Below, piece by piece: positions 1 through 13,650 of a stretch of 64,000 bases of DNA. Under the pieces are notes generated by a model. The model saw only the letters and a program-made list of their open reading frames with translations. It had not been told where the DNA came from and did not search any database. The first letter of the stretch is position 1; every line of letters starts with the position of its first letter. Source of the DNA: Bugulina stolonifera (lineage: Eukaryota; Bryozoa; Gymnolaemata; Cheilostomatida; Bugulidae); the NCBI GenBank assembly GCA_935421135.1, contig OW285193.1, positions 5,698,496 to 5,762,495 of the forward strand, read 5' to 3'. A program made the translations under genes and the position numbers.

Positions 1-3000
1 CGTCTGAGCCGTAGCTGTCTGTTCGTCTGCCTGTAGTAGTATGATGGTGTCGTCGTGTCCACGTAGAGTGTACAGTAAACTAGCGTCATCACATCTGTAT
101 ACGTTAATCACTTTGTCTTCACAAGCGGTGAGACAGCGACCACCTGTGCATAGAGTAACAGGTATTATATTATAATTACTCTCTGTATCAGATCTTATGC
201 AATATGTACATTGTATAGTTTATGTGGATTATTGTGTTATACCATGAAAACAGCAATTTTGGAGTTGTTTCTTCTATTGGAGCATAATTTGTTGTGAAGA
301 CAACTCCACTATTGATATAAAACTGCAGTATATGAATAATATAAGTCTACAGTGTACGATGTACCAGTATGTTACACTGTATTAAGATTGTGTTACTATT
401 AATACATATATATAATTGATAGGACATGGACATGTATTAGCGACAGCAGCAGCATACCACTGGGTAGTAGTATATTAGCCCTACTATAACATCATGGTAC
501 GCTATAGTAGCCTATTGCATATTACATACTTGCTATAGCTAGTAGGCCAATAGAGCTCTGATGTGCTTTGATACTGTGTAGAGTGTTGCATTGTATATCC
601 ATCTCCCTCCAGCTCACACCTGTACCCAGAGATCTAATACGTCTATGACCTCTGTAAGGGGGTGGTAACGCACCCCTCCCTTCAAGCTCCCTGCTACTTT
701 GCCTTGGTGTGTAGCATATCTCTATGAAGTCTAAATATCCATCAGTACGTCCAGCAATAACCCTGTAAGGTAGAGTAAAGATAGAACAGTAGGCTATACA
801 CACTGTCAGGTAGAGTGTAGGTAGAACTTAGGCTATACACACCGTACATGTAGGTGCTAACCTTCAAACACAGGCTGATCTCACACAACAATTACTCCCA
901 ATACTATTAGAGGTCAATGTATCATCTATCACACAGTACAAAGACTAGTTCTATATAAGAAGTTGTCCCCCTTAATAATACAATAAAACAGTCAAAAACA
1001 GCCAATGCCAGCATAGTAGCATTGATTTCATGACGGGAAAATCGAACCTGTTCTCCCATGTGACAGGTAGCACCATGACACTATTAACTAGCGTTGGGCC
1101 AACAGCAGAGAAGACTTTGACTTATTTTGGGTGGACAACTCCTGAAAGAGAAACGCTGATGAGAGTGGAACGAATGTTTATAGGGCAAATAAGTTCACTA
1201 TTGAGAGAGGACAAACCTGTTGGAGTAGCACTTGATACTTGCAACCCCACCCCCACTGTGATGTGTATTACTGTATCTATGTTTGAGGAGGCCGTTTGCG
1301 CTATCCCAGAATTCAATGCTCCCATCACTACAGCCGGCTACTATGAGACCATCATTGATATCTAAACACCAGATGTTAGGAGACGGGTAGTAACTCACTG
1401 CACCAGATAAGTAATCCCTGCGAATAGAATCAAAGTAATCCTCAGCCTGAATATACAATGTAAGTATTCAACCATGAAGCATTCATTACGTAAAACAAAA
1501 TGGTGGATTAGCACTGGTATTGGAGTCAAACTCATAGTGCAGAGTTTATCAAACAAATCACAGCTGAACGGCTGCACCCTGTAAGAAAATCATATGCCCA
1601 GCAGTTTTCATCACTTCAGATCAGAATGCTTTATAGCATCGGCTGTTGCAATTCGTCACATCACCTAAATTGCATTGGCAAATCATATGATGGCTCTCCA
1701 GCATCTTTATTACTGCATACACCAATGCTATAGGACTAAGTAGTGTACAATCATATCACTGTCACACTATTGGGGCACATGAGCCTTTCTATCAAAGGGA
1801 CAAAACTATACGCAAGACTATTAAATCATTTAAATGTCTCAAAGTAATTTTTGGTTATGGAGTCATCTTTCTTTTTCTAATCCAGGAACAACGCTATCAT
1901 TTGTCTGGCACACAGCTTGAAATATTTACGCCGTCGCCTGTTATTACAAAAAATTTCCATCGCACATATTAATTCAGTCAAACAACAAAACATTGCAATA
2001 ATCAATTAGGATAATAGACGAAAGTGGACACTGTTTATAAACTGACCCGTGAGATGTGTAGTGATGTCCTGCCAAGTCCACCTCCTGATGAGCAGCTACC
2101 ATCATGTTACACTGAAACATATTAAACTGTGGTTATAGTCTAAAGACTTGATATAAGTTGTCCTCCCCACCTTTATATTCCAGCTCTGTAGAATAATCTA
2201 CTCTTGGTCCAAACATTTGAGTACTATTTAGAGAGTATAGCCTTACCAAGTATACAATAAGGCCTAATAATAACCAGCCAGGACAAGGAATCCACCAGTG
2301 TGAGTGTGGTGACTGTAGTGGTGGGTGTAGTTAATGTAGTGGTGTGTGTAGTAAACACAGTGGTGAATGTAGTGACTACAGTGTAGTTACTGTAGCGTTT
2401 AATGTAGTGACTACAGTGTGGTTACTGTAGTGGTTAATGTAGTGAATACAGTGTAGTAGTGTACCTGACTAACTCTCTCCTGTTCTATATCTCTAAGGCA
2501 TTCTGGGAAGCTCTTCTTCTGCATGCTTGTAAACTGGGTGGAGACAAACGGCGCCAAGTCGAACGTCGTCACGTCATGTGATTTGGCTGTGAAACTACAT
2601 CTAGTGTGTTCAAAGTGTTTGGAGTGCGCTCCCCCTGACTACAATACATGCAAACGTAAACACATAAACGTGCTGCAAGACCTTATACAAGTAGAGTGCA
2701 TTTGCTTCGATGTAAATAAATATTAATAAAAGTACCAAAAATAAAGTAACTGATTCATACAATTGATGACAAAACTTCGCAATAAATATAATTGCTATCA
2801 TAGTCTTCTTCATCTAATGCTCTATGTATAAATTTTCAAATTGTACTATTAATAACACACACATAATATATTACTAAGATTTGTAGATACACTGCATATT
2901 ACGACTACATATTATATCAGATATCACATGTACATCACATCTACAATAGATCTGCATATTATAGTAAACTGCTTTGGTGTTTGATGTGTTTGAGGTGCTT

Positions 3001-6000
3001 CCCAGAGAATTACATAATTATATATTACACAATTATATATTACATAATTATATACTACATAATTATATAGTACATAATTATATATTACATAATTATATAT
3101 TACATAATTGTTTACCTGTTGCCTGTATAACTTGGAATCATCAGGAACATTGCTGGTGACAAGGGGCAGATGACTCCTATCCACCTGAGAGAGAGTCTCA
3201 CCGGTGTTACAGTTCCACGTACGGATATCTCCGGCCAAGTCCGAGCACACTATCATATCATTAGAACAAACCAGACATTCTATCGGCTGGTTTAAACCGT
3301 CCATATACAAACTTGTCTCATCACTTAGTATTTCCTGATAACGAGGCTATAAAATGAAGGGTATAAACAATACATCATCGAATCCAAACCGCCATTATAT
3401 AGGTGGTGATAGGTAATTGCTAATAGCAAATAATTTGTACACACGAATACATAAGGCCATCAGAGATTGGTGCATAATAACATACCAGACGATTAGCAAG
3501 ACTGAATCTGCTAGATGACTTTCTCCACTTAGCGTAGTCACGTCTGCACATGACGCTGTAGAGGTACGTGAGGAAGACGAAGAGAAGGATCAGGAATACA
3601 AGTAGAATCACAGCAAGGATTATCTTCTCTGTGCCACTTAGTGATTGCAGGATAGCGACTAAAATACCGACAGTACAGCAGATATTAGATGCACTTGTAT
3701 ACCTAGTAGTATAGGGTACTTTGGCCTGTCATTTTGGTAAACACATATCACAGCTGTTTAACCACTATAGGTCTACCATAAAACACCATCTATCAGTTTG
3801 ATACAAAATTGAATTTAATAAGTTAAAGATTGTAAAGCTAGACCAATGATACTAGATATTATCACTTAGTAGATTAGGCAGCCATCTTCTGATGACTGTG
3901 AATACACATACTATGTACCTACATATACATGCACCTACATGTATATGTAGGTACATGTAGGTACATGCACATGTACCTACATGTATGTCTGTATGAGCAA
4001 TCAGTGTACATATTATGTTATGTAGAAAAAAGAGAATGTAGTTTTGATAAGAATAAAGTACATGTATTATTACTACTAAGATATATTGTGTAGCTCACCT
4101 TTGGAGTAGAAGAAATGCTGAAGAGATGAGTTGGTATTTGATTCGGTAAACTCTGTCTCGGCTGATATCTGATCCTTATCATCTATAGAGGAATATTCAT
4201 AATCTGCATCATCCTTCATCTGTTTGCTGTAACCAAGTAGTAAATATAGTATACACTGTACATACACAATATCATTGTATAATATACAGTATAATATATA
4301 CTATATTACCCAAGTCATATACTAATACATGTATATCATTAGCACAATATTTACAATGTCGACAATGCACAATACCATTAATACAACACAAGAGATGTCA
4401 AATATGGGGGAACTGTTTTCGATCTAATGCTTCAGCTCACTAGTTAAAATATTATCTTGTTTTGCGACTTGCATCAGCTAATATTAAACAAAAGGTGTCA
4501 ACTCAGCAGAGTTGTCCTCTCTTTGTTTGGTGTAAACCGCCATTGATATAAATAACAATAAAGAGAGTCAATATTACTGGATATTACATGCATGGTTATG
4601 CTCATTGGTTTAGAACATCCTTGACATGACTATACATATTAGAAACTGATCAATCTGCATACAGTGTACTGTTTTGGTGCTTTCTTAGAAACTAGATTGA
4701 GGCCGCTGAAGAATTTGAAATTAACCGCCGAAGCTCTTTAATTACAGAGGTAATTTATAAAAAATGAAAAATCTAGTACAAAGATATGACATTCATACTA
4801 TACATGTAAATATAATAACTTACAGAGAACTGAACCGACTGGCTTGTTCAGGTGATATAATGAGTGAGAGTTTGATAGAAGGTAAGAAAGTGACGTAAGT
4901 ACCCACAATGCTCTTGTTATAGAGTGAGAATACTGCCGGCCAGTGCATGAATGACAGCTTCTTCCAGTTCTCTAAGGGGTTTGTTTCCTGTTCAACAGAA
5001 TCACAATGGAAAATAATTATAATACAATATAACCACCACTGAGAATTAGCAGTCCCATCACCTATGTACTTGTACATGTAGATTACCACTTTTTAAGAAC
5101 TAAGGACCCTCTAAGTAGAAGGCTATGGACAGGGGCCTCAGTCTATTATATTTTACCGGTTGTTATGAACTCAAGCAATGTTAGAGGCACAGTTGTATTC
5201 AAACTGAGAGGGAATCAGAGGTGTGAGTGTCGAGGAACACATTGAATAGAATAATAGCCTTGGATTCCTACCTGATCTATCACTTTATCTACAAGCGGTT
5301 TCATGCTCGGATCCTTAAGAATGTCCTTTACTGAATCAGGTAGCCTGGGATCCGTAAGGTTATAGTTATGGGGGTTAGTCGGGGCACCCTTACTATACTG
5401 AGTCATGTGAGAAACCAGACTTGATATTACACCCATTTTGTAGAGCACTAAACCAATCCATATGACTGTACACAGCATAATCAGTCTCTGTACTACACGG
5501 AACTGGGCGACAAAGTTCATGACCTTTATTCTCTTTGGTATGTGGAAGAGAGAGGCAACTACGAATTTATCTTTTGCAGTCGAGTGTGATGTTGGACTCG
5601 GTGAAATATCAGGTTGGTTGGTGGCAGTAGCATCATCAGAGAGCACCCTCCCCGAGTCACTCTGAAATAAAGTGTACTGAACTTAGGCTACATTATCTTA
5701 AATGTAAGTCATGAAGAGATGACAACCCAATATTTTCACAACCTACATACACAAACATATCCATATATTAGCATACTATGGACATGATTTTTGTCATGCA
5801 CATGCACGATATAACAAAAACTACATGTACAATATATGTGTATATCTATCTACCTTACATTAACATATTAAATATAGTTTTTCATTATAAATAGCTGTCT
5901 GGCTGTAGTTGCCCCCTCATGAAGACATTACATTGGACCAGGGAAGTCGTTTAGCTTACAACAACACACATTGGTTATATGCTATATACATTGTATATAT

Positions 6001-9000
6001 ATATAATATACAATAACTATTCGGGTGAGCGCTTCTAGATTGAGTGACTTAATAAAACCATAACATGCTATCTGCAATAAACCCAGAAAAAATTCATTCA
6101 GTGTCGAAAGAGACAATTCAAGTACAAGCATACCACAAAGTAATCTCTACAGTCTCTCAAGAAACTTAAATGCAAATCTAATAAAAGAACAATTTTGAAA
6201 GCTTGGAGAAACTCAAGTAAAAACTTCTATTCGGGCAGGAACCATGTTTGACCCATAAATTTCAGATTACCAATGTCCTTAGTTCAAGAGAAGACAACTA
6301 AAGATGAAATTTTAGGCTTTAAAAGTAACAACTATACTCTACTGTCTACATGTAGACTAATGTACATATATGCATAGTATTAGTATACCTGTACGTGCAA
6401 GTATGTGATAACAGCTATACTCTACTGTCTACATGTAGACTAATGTACATATATACGTAGTATAGTATACCTGTACGTGCAAGTATGTGATAACAACTAT
6501 ACTCTACTGTCTACATGTAGACTAATGTACATATATACATAGTATAGTATACCTGTACGTGCAAGTATGTGTGACCTCTGTCAAGGTCACTCAGCTCTAA
6601 CCGTCTGATATCTATACTGAGAACTGTAGCAAAGAAGAACATCTGCAGGTAGAAATCTACGAGTAGTCCAATGGAAGCAAACAGACAGAACTCCTGTATG
6701 GCGGGAACAAACGTCAGGAACCTGTATTAAATCAAACATATCTTTATCGTATGACAGCAGAAAGGAGAGAAACAACCAGTGAAAATAATAGTTAGAACTA
6801 ATTTCTGGCATTGCACTTGGAGAATAGAAGTAGAGGAACTACGCACATGAAATGTACATGTATCCATGATAAATATGTACATTTATGCTATGAAAGACGC
6901 AATAAACAGACAGGTGGTTCACATCCACCCACACTTAACCACCTAAACTGAATTGAGATAATTGGTAACCACCTATACTAATACCAATAGCCATGACGCC
7001 ATGCATGCTGTCGGCAGCACTTGGTGATTGAAGGTCAGCTAATGACAAAAAAACATGTTTATAATATAAATACACGAATAGTGTGATAATACTGACCCAA
7101 AGGCTAAGATGACAAGTTCGGTCATGAGGTGTTTTGATATATTCCAGCCCTCCTTCCTCAGCCCTTCAGCAATTCTGAACTTTACCTACAATTACCAACA
7201 GCCAATAACATAATAACAAACCACATAGAGTTAGGACAGCGCTGTAAGTGCCTTTTGTTTAACATTATTGGTTCCTAAACAACAGTACATCGTATCCATT
7301 TATTCTTTTACAGGTCTGAAATCAAGAGAGAAGATAACTCTGCAATTGCATGAAATATAGTATTTTGGAATATTCTTTCTTACATCATTCTCGTATAAAG
7401 AAAAGCATAAATACAAGTAGCCTAACATTCTACTTTCACTTACCTCAAGATTAAGGGGTGTGCTGACAACGGACCGTGTTATAACCAGAACATTTTCAAG
7501 ACCAACAATGACCACAAGGTATGGGAATATTTCACCACTGTTAACCGAGGGAGTAACTCCAAATACAGCACAGATAGATATACTCATGAACAGAGAGGCC
7601 ACTACTGTGATTACAGCTGAGAAGGCCAAACCCCACTTAGACTTTACCTGTAGTATAGACATAGAACTGCGTGAGATTCATGAGATACTTATCAATCTTA
7701 TATAGATAGGTCTAAATGAAGAGAGAGGATCGGTCTGTTTCATTGAAATCATGTGAAAATACGCTAATTCCATTTCATGAGAGAGGATATAATGAGATAC
7801 AGTGATCAGAACGAGCAAACAGTCATGTACAGTGAAATATGATGCATTATATGTATATACAACTGTGCACATCGTACCCACAACTTACCATCTCTATTTT
7901 CTGAACAGAGAAGTATATATAGAGAAACAGAATCAGGTAGGCAGCGATTAAAGGGGTATAGTCAGCAATATAAGAAGTTGTGTTCTCTCTGTAGCTACAA
8001 GATATCAAAGTGAACTACGGTTATTAAATATAAATAGTAAAGAGAAATAGTACAATAAACCGATACATTCCAACAAGACAAATAAACTGAGTTTATTATA
8101 TGAGTGTATTACATGACTAATCCTAGCCCAAGTACATTTGTAGATATATTAGATATTAAAGGGCAACAGTTAAGTTGGCATGCCTATGTCAAGAGTGACA
8201 ATGTTTGACTTCTTCTCTCATCATCTATGACGCTGCTAAGCGTTTTACTTCTAGTTTTTCAGGTAAGAGTAATTGTCACGACGAACAACAAGTAGTTTGG
8301 ATCTTCAGGGTGTAGGTCCGAGGGCACAAGCATACAATGTGATTGTATTTTATATCATTTTAAAGAGGTAGAGAATAATAGGAGAGGTGAAACTGTTTGT
8401 ATAATACGTACCTGACATGTGTAATGGTGTGTGAGTTGTTGGCGTTTACCATACTGAGTGGGTAGAGAGACATGAGACTGTTTGTTAGCTCATTTATATA
8501 GTCAGGGTTGTACTTCTTGTAGATAATACTGATGGCATACTGTACAGTCCTCTGTCTGTTCCTGATAAAGTACTTACTCATACCTACATGTATACAATAC
8601 AGTATATTATTATGTACGTTATTACAGTATATTGACCCGGTATTACACAGGCACAGACCATTTAGAAATGCTACAGACGGTACAGTTGCTCAGCATTTGT
8701 GGTCATGACACAAATTATCTGCGAGCCCCGCTACTAATTTCAATTAAGAAAGCTAAGATCTGAAGAGATCAGCATTTCCTCTAATTTGGAGGGTATGTGG
8801 CAGAGGAGTATTTAAGGCTGGATCCGCTTCCTAACACCACCAATTCCAGAGCTTTAACCCCGAGACCACAGCTGCTCCCTGAAGTGATTCATAAGGTGAC
8901 ATGCTAATCCAGAAAGAAAAATATCAGTACTACTTTCAAAAGAGAAACATCACAACTATCGCAGTCTTTCAAATAAAAGCCACAACTTCAATCCATCATC

Positions 9001-10785
9001 GAAATTCTGCAGGAATCCAGTGACTACTTGCTCACATTCATAGAGTGATAGCCCTATGACTCACCCGTATCTCCCCAAGGTACACCGAACAAAAGATCTC
9101 GGATGCGAGGGGAGGCCTCTAGAGATCCGTGTGAAGACGATTGTACAGTCTGCAGGATCTCCTTGTCTACTTCGAAGACCTCTCTTTGGTTTTGCCAGAT
9201 GTTCGCAGGTGAGAGGAGCAAGCAGTCAAACTGGGGCAGCATATCTGTACGACGTACTGTTGAGTCGGGCTCAGCGATACGCAAGCATATATCAGAGAGT
9301 GTGAACTTTTTATTTGTGGAATTATCAACCACCTACAATATACATATACAACCGAACTTCTACTACGAAATATGCAAAAGAATAATAGAATGATGACCCA
9401 AGAGCTGTTTTGTGAAAAATACAATTTCACCGAAATCTCTATTGATAAAAGTACCAATCAGAAACCAGACAAGCTACTGCCTGATTGTGAAAGTAAAGCA
9501 TAATTTGGTCAACAATGTGTGTCTAGTGAGCCAAACTATATACCACTGTGACATCTTGTATTTACTTGTATAAAGCAATCACTCATCATGAGTGGCCGGT
9601 ACTACAAACAGTCTATAATAGTTAGTAAGAAGAATATTTGAATTTCAAACTAGGGTAGCTGGCATGCTACGTTTATAGACTTCAACTGACTAGTAAACAA
9701 ACCACAGCTAATAAGTAGTACTGTGAAGATGGAGGCCAATGAATCCCTACCAGCATGTAACTGCCCCTAGCTCTATTCTGTGAACAGGAATGATCACCAG
9801 AGTATATACATTATACATATGCAGTTTGTATAGATATTATATTATGTAGATGAAAGACATTGCATACCTGCAGACGATTCACTTTCTCCAGGATATCAAA
9901 AGCTGTGTGTAAAGGTGCCGTATACAAGTCGGCAATGGAGAGTGCTTTGTACGGGTTGGAAGGGGCTACTGTAGTCTTAACTAGTATCTGCTGCACATAA
10001 CCTGAGGGCATAACATGTAGATTGAGAGTATAACAGTGTAGACTGAGGGTATAACATAATAGCCTGTAGAGTTTAGACTAAAGAGTAAAGGAATACCACG
10101 AGGTTAGGATATAAAATGTTGACAGATGGGAAAAAAATGCATGGAATCCATCTCTATCTAGGGTTATAGTGATGCAGATTGGAATGTTTAGGCAATATGG
10201 GGTTTGACTGTTAGTAGTAAAAGCCAATATCCAATGTCCAAAGTGGCAAATGATATAATTGTAGTAATTATTAGCGAGTATAAAACTAACCAATTGGTGG
10301 TCCAGTGTACCACCTGGGAGCTGAGGTGCCAGCAGGTGCTTGCTCTGTGTTATACTGTGATATTGGCATCTCATACATCTGTGATGTGTTACCAAGTATG
10401 GGAATGTAACGTAGTGGATATATAACGAATAGTACGGACAGGACAGCAAACAGCATAATACTTAGCTGAAATAAAAGTACAACATAGCTAATGTTTGAAC
10501 TGATGAGCCAAGATATACATGAAAGTTATTTATGCAAAGCACAAAAAAGTCAAACTATTGTTGTTACTCTGTTTTGTTATATAATATTATATCAGCAAGC
10601 TTTGGTTCCACCTGCATGATACTACTATCTCCTCAATGTGAAGATGGATGTGAAAACAAAACAAGTCAACAGCTGTCTCCTTTTGCACTTACCTGATGCG
10701 TTGCACAAAATAATCCATAAGAGTAGAAAAAAGACTTGACTTTCTCTTGAAGCTGAGTAATGCGTGGAAATGGTTGTTGAATCAT
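1..10785 (-). CDS. SCAP: SREBP cleavage-activating protein (SCAP), C-terminus cut by window edge
   Basis: SCAP is the ER sterol sensor that escorts SREBP to the Golgi. Eighteen exons can be traced on the minus strand: 10785-10693, 10465-10291, 10001-9868, 9332-9064, 8583-8412, 7994-7889, 7647-7444, 7185-7097, 6721-6576, 5661-5272, 4987-4824, 4226-4099, 3658-3486, 3346-3116, 2518-2465, 1446-1217, 762-530 and 142-1. They use GT-AG sites, and the phases I checked agree. The first Met (10785) opens a short amphipathic stretch and TM1. The luminal loop has [13 protein letters not shown] and DLLFGVP. The sterol-sensing domain holds [34 protein letters not shown] and [17 protein letters not shown] sits where vertebrate SCAP has the COPII motif MELADL. 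Exon 13 carries a further TM helix. Exons 14-18 encode WD40-like blades. The end lies outside the window. Family identity is very secure; the small exon at 2518-2465 is the least certain. Confidence 0.95.
2290..2465. repeat. Imperfect GTAGTG/ACTACAGTG tandem repeat in SCAP intron
   Basis: About 170 bp of degenerate repeats of a unit like AATGTAGTGACTACAGTG, with internal dyads (CACTGTAGTCACTA against TAGTGACTACAGTG). It abuts the small SCAP exon at 2465-2518. Simple-repeat expansion; no function inferred. Confidence 0.7.
3008..3112. repeat. 15-bp AT-rich minisatellite in SCAP intron
   Basis: About seven near-perfect copies of the 15-mer ACATAATTATATATT, ending right beside the donor site of the SCAP exon at 3116-3346. 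It reads as a Tyr/Ile/Asn-rich open frame on either strand, which is only a consequence of the repeat. Confidence 0.85.
3903..3988. repeat. ACATGTAGGT palindromic tandem repeat
   Basis: Alternating copies of ACATGTAGGT and its complement ACCTACATGT form a self-complementary cluster in a SCAP intron. The same word forms a smaller cluster at 17153-17210, so it is a dispersed simple-repeat motif of this genome. Confidence 0.75.
6328..6573. repeat. Three-copy 82-83 bp tandem repeat in SCAP intron
   Basis: Three nearly identical units begin near 6331, 6414 and 6496. Each contains CTACTGTCTACATGTAGAC and TATACCTGTACGTGCAAG. The last unit ends at the donor of the SCAP exon 6576-6721. Copies differ by a few substitutions and indels, which suggests recent amplification. 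Confidence 0.9.
8795..8881 (-). mobile_element. Partial tRNA-derived SINE (family A)
   Basis: Read on the minus strand this fragment starts AGGGAGCAGCTGTGGT and continues into GGTGGTGTTAGGAAG. That is the same head and junction seen in the full copy at 12541-12832 and the copy at 20298. It is truncated and diverged, inside a SCAP intron. Confidence 0.7.
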
Positions 10786-12530
10786 GATGATGCTTGGCTG
10801 ACATACTATATCACAACATTAGCTGGGTGGGATGTATTCCAGTTGACCGCCAACTGTCTTTCTCAGCCAAGCCAACTTCTCATTCAACTATGAAATAGAA
10901 ATTTCAAATTTGATTCAAGTTAATTTAAAAATTGAGTAGTCGAGTTATTCACTGACAAATCTCACTTGAGTTTCATGAGGTAGCACTACTACAGGTATGT
11001 TCTAACATGATATGTTTGTGTCAAATGTAGTGGGGGAGAAGGATTGAGGGTCTATAGGTTGGAACATGTCATTCAATAGTACCAAATGTCATATCATTGC
11101 CTTTGGTGCCCGGAACCTTTAGCCCTGATGCAAGCTTGAAACGACTTGCGGAGATTGGATCAACAAAACTAAGTGCTTATAAGGAACAATGCAGGCCGAC
11201 ATGAAATTCAATCAGCATTTTACTAGTGAAAGATAGAAGGTGTACAAGCTACCATGGGCTATAAAGGGCACCTTGCATCATGCCCCGGAAACTTCACGGT
11301 TGCTTACTGGCACCAGTCTTCGAAGCCCTATACTAGAGAAAGTGGATATTAAAAGTTAAGTGATCCTCGCTCAATAAAGCATTGGCCCAATACAAATGGT
11401 ACAGAATCATATACATGTACTTAGGTTCATTAGTTTAGTCAAAGGACCAGAGAGCAGCTAGCTATTCTATTTCCCAGAAATCAATGCAGAAGCGTTTGAC
11501 ACATCCCTTAATGAAAATACTTATAGATAAAGAGCACCACAATATGCTATTTCAAATGTACGTGATCATTTGACTCAATATAATAATATAATAATTTCAG
11601 GCTAATTATAATCATTAAATAAATACAAATTAATTTGAATTCAACTTCCTTTGTCTCCGTCATATCAATATCGAAATTTAATTTTTGGATTTTTAAGGGC
11701 TATGGAATGGGTAGTAGATCGAGGAGGTAGAAAAGGGTAGTTTCAGTGTGAGGGTTGTAAAACTCACCTACCAGTAGCTGTGCTGAGTGACTAAATTAAA
11801 ATTAGACAGTAGGCAGTAATTACGATGAGAGTGTTTTCGGGCGAATTAAATACTTGTGTTTCACCCTGGCCCAAAGCTTTCACAACGCGTGAGCTGCGTC
11901 CACAGAAGTACTGATGTGATTCACTCGCCAATGACTGGCTAGTAAAACTATTTAGTAAGCATAGCCATATGGGTTGCTAACAATTACCAAATCACACTGC
12001 TAGGCACTCACTCCGTATGTCTCTCATGGCTATAGGGTTTGATCTTTGCTAGTAAAATAGGCTACGCGCTGAAAAACACTCATGTGTGTTCACCTTTAGA
12101 TTCTAGACTAAAAATTGTTCACTTAGACATGGTACACATGAGCTAAAATACGTGGAAACACACTCTAAATTACAAAGACACAACTATTAAGTAGTTCCAG
12201 TTATTATTGCTATTGAACTTTTGTATTAGGCTAAATATTTTTCCTTCCTTGCTTGCCATTATTTTTGGTTGTACAAATATGAATAGCTATAGTAATGTTT
12301 CAGGCAATAATCATGGATTATAACAATTAGTATCAACTAAAAACAATTTAAATTATTTATTGCTATCATTATAAACGATTAAAACATAAATATATGATAA
12401 TAGGCATATTCAGCTTTATATAGCAATCTGCAGCAATAACCAATTATTTTATTTAATAACACACAGCTGCCTATAACGCTAGGTTAGGTGTACCTAGTAA
12501 TAATATTTATTGTTAACAAGGGGTGTCCCC
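10786..12530. other. Upstream flank of SCAP, no gene recognised
   Basis: AT-rich DNA upstream of the SCAP start codon. It should hold the SCAP promoter and 5' UTR, but I see no confident TATA box, sterol response element or further coding exon. Short open frames here lack family signatures. Confidence 0.5.
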
Positions 12531-12540
12531 TTTAGATCAA

Positions 12541-12832
12541 GCATTAAAAAATCCACCGGCCCTGTACTCCTCAGCGTGACCAGCCCTTGCAGCTTGCACT
12601 GCCAGGTGCCAGTGCTGGCCAACTCCCTGTGCGAAAAGGTCCAGATGACATGGCCTTTTTTGGCAGGGGTAGAGGAGTTGCCTCGAAGCCATGCTGACCC
12701 CAAGGACTTTTATGAGGCACAGGAGCAATTGTGGCTGGATGCTCTTCCTAACACCACTGTGACCGGGATTCGAGCCTTAGACCTTCAGCATGAAGGTTCA
12801 GCATTCTAACCACTAAGCCACTGCTGCTCCCT
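12541..12832 (-). mobile_element. Full-length tRNA-derived SINE (family A) with 10-bp target-site duplication
   Basis: On the minus strand the element begins GGGAGCAGCAGTGGCTTAGT. A box-A-like TGGCTTAGTGG and a box-B-like GGCTCGAATCC follow with tRNA-like spacing. A body then runs on with GGTGTTAGGAAGAGCATCC and GCTCCTGTGCCTC. The 10-mer TTTAGATCAA flanks both ends (12531-12540 and 12833-12842), a perfect target-site duplication. Polymerase III-transcribed retroposons are mobilised by LINE proteins. The open frames within it are incidental. Confidence 0.9.
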
Positions 12833-12889
12833 TTTAGATCAACTATTAGTCACGCCTGAACGCTTAAGCTGAACCAGTACAGTTTCCGA

Positions 12890-13650
12890 ATATGCCTAAT
12901 AAACATAATATATATTAGATTTAATTATATTATTGAGATTATTGAATTTTAATTTTTGCATATTTTGTTGATATTTATTAATAAAATTATTATAATCATG
13001 GACAATCAATAATGATTTATAACAATAAGATAAATAGCCTAATTAACAATAATATTTTATTATTATTGTACAACGTATTTCGATATATATATTCAATTAC
13101 GAAATTTATTTTTTATATTAATTTTAAAGTAAGAATTTTAATGGTAACATAATTATAATGTATTAATTATAAAACTAAATATAACTATTTAATTTTTATT
13201 TTATATCATTTATAGTCCTAATTATTATTATACATGTATATTAAATATACATAATTATGCATAATTATATACATAGCCTACAAGGAGTACATTACATATA
13301 TAAGTAGCCTATATAAAATAAATACATAAATAATTTATAAATAATACTAATCGTCTAATGAATATAAAACTAATTACATAGGCCTAATAAATAATAGTAT
13401 AGCCAAATAGAAATATAATAATATTAATAATTATAAAATATTAATAATAATTAAGAATATAAATTATATGACTATAATATTAAATATTATAATAATAATT
13501 ATATAATAATAATAAAAATTTTTATTAATTGATTAATTTTAATTTTAATTTAATATTAATATCGTATGAAATATAAAATAAATATTTTATTAATTAATAA
13601 ACTTTAACTTATAAACTAAATATTATTATATACACAAATAGGCTTACACG
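12890..13650. other. Extreme AT-rich island
   Basis: Roughly 750 bp made almost only of A and T, rich in AATAAT, TTTAATT and TATAAT runs, with no long open frame. It could be intergenic AT-rich DNA, a matrix-attachment-like region or a decayed repeat. I see no mitochondrial gene motif that would make it a mitochondrial insertion. Confidence 0.7.

Noticed and set aside
1030..1365. 111-codon open frame on the plus strand
   Set aside because: It lies partly opposite the SCAP exon 1217-1446 and shows no family signature.
3008..3112. CRISPR-like regular repeat array
   Set aside because: The 15-bp units are directly adjacent without spacers, in an intron of an animal gene; it is a minisatellite.
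12890..13650. Mitochondrial DNA insertion in the AT-only island
   Set aside because: No mitochondrial coding or rRNA motif could be seen; composition alone is insufficient.
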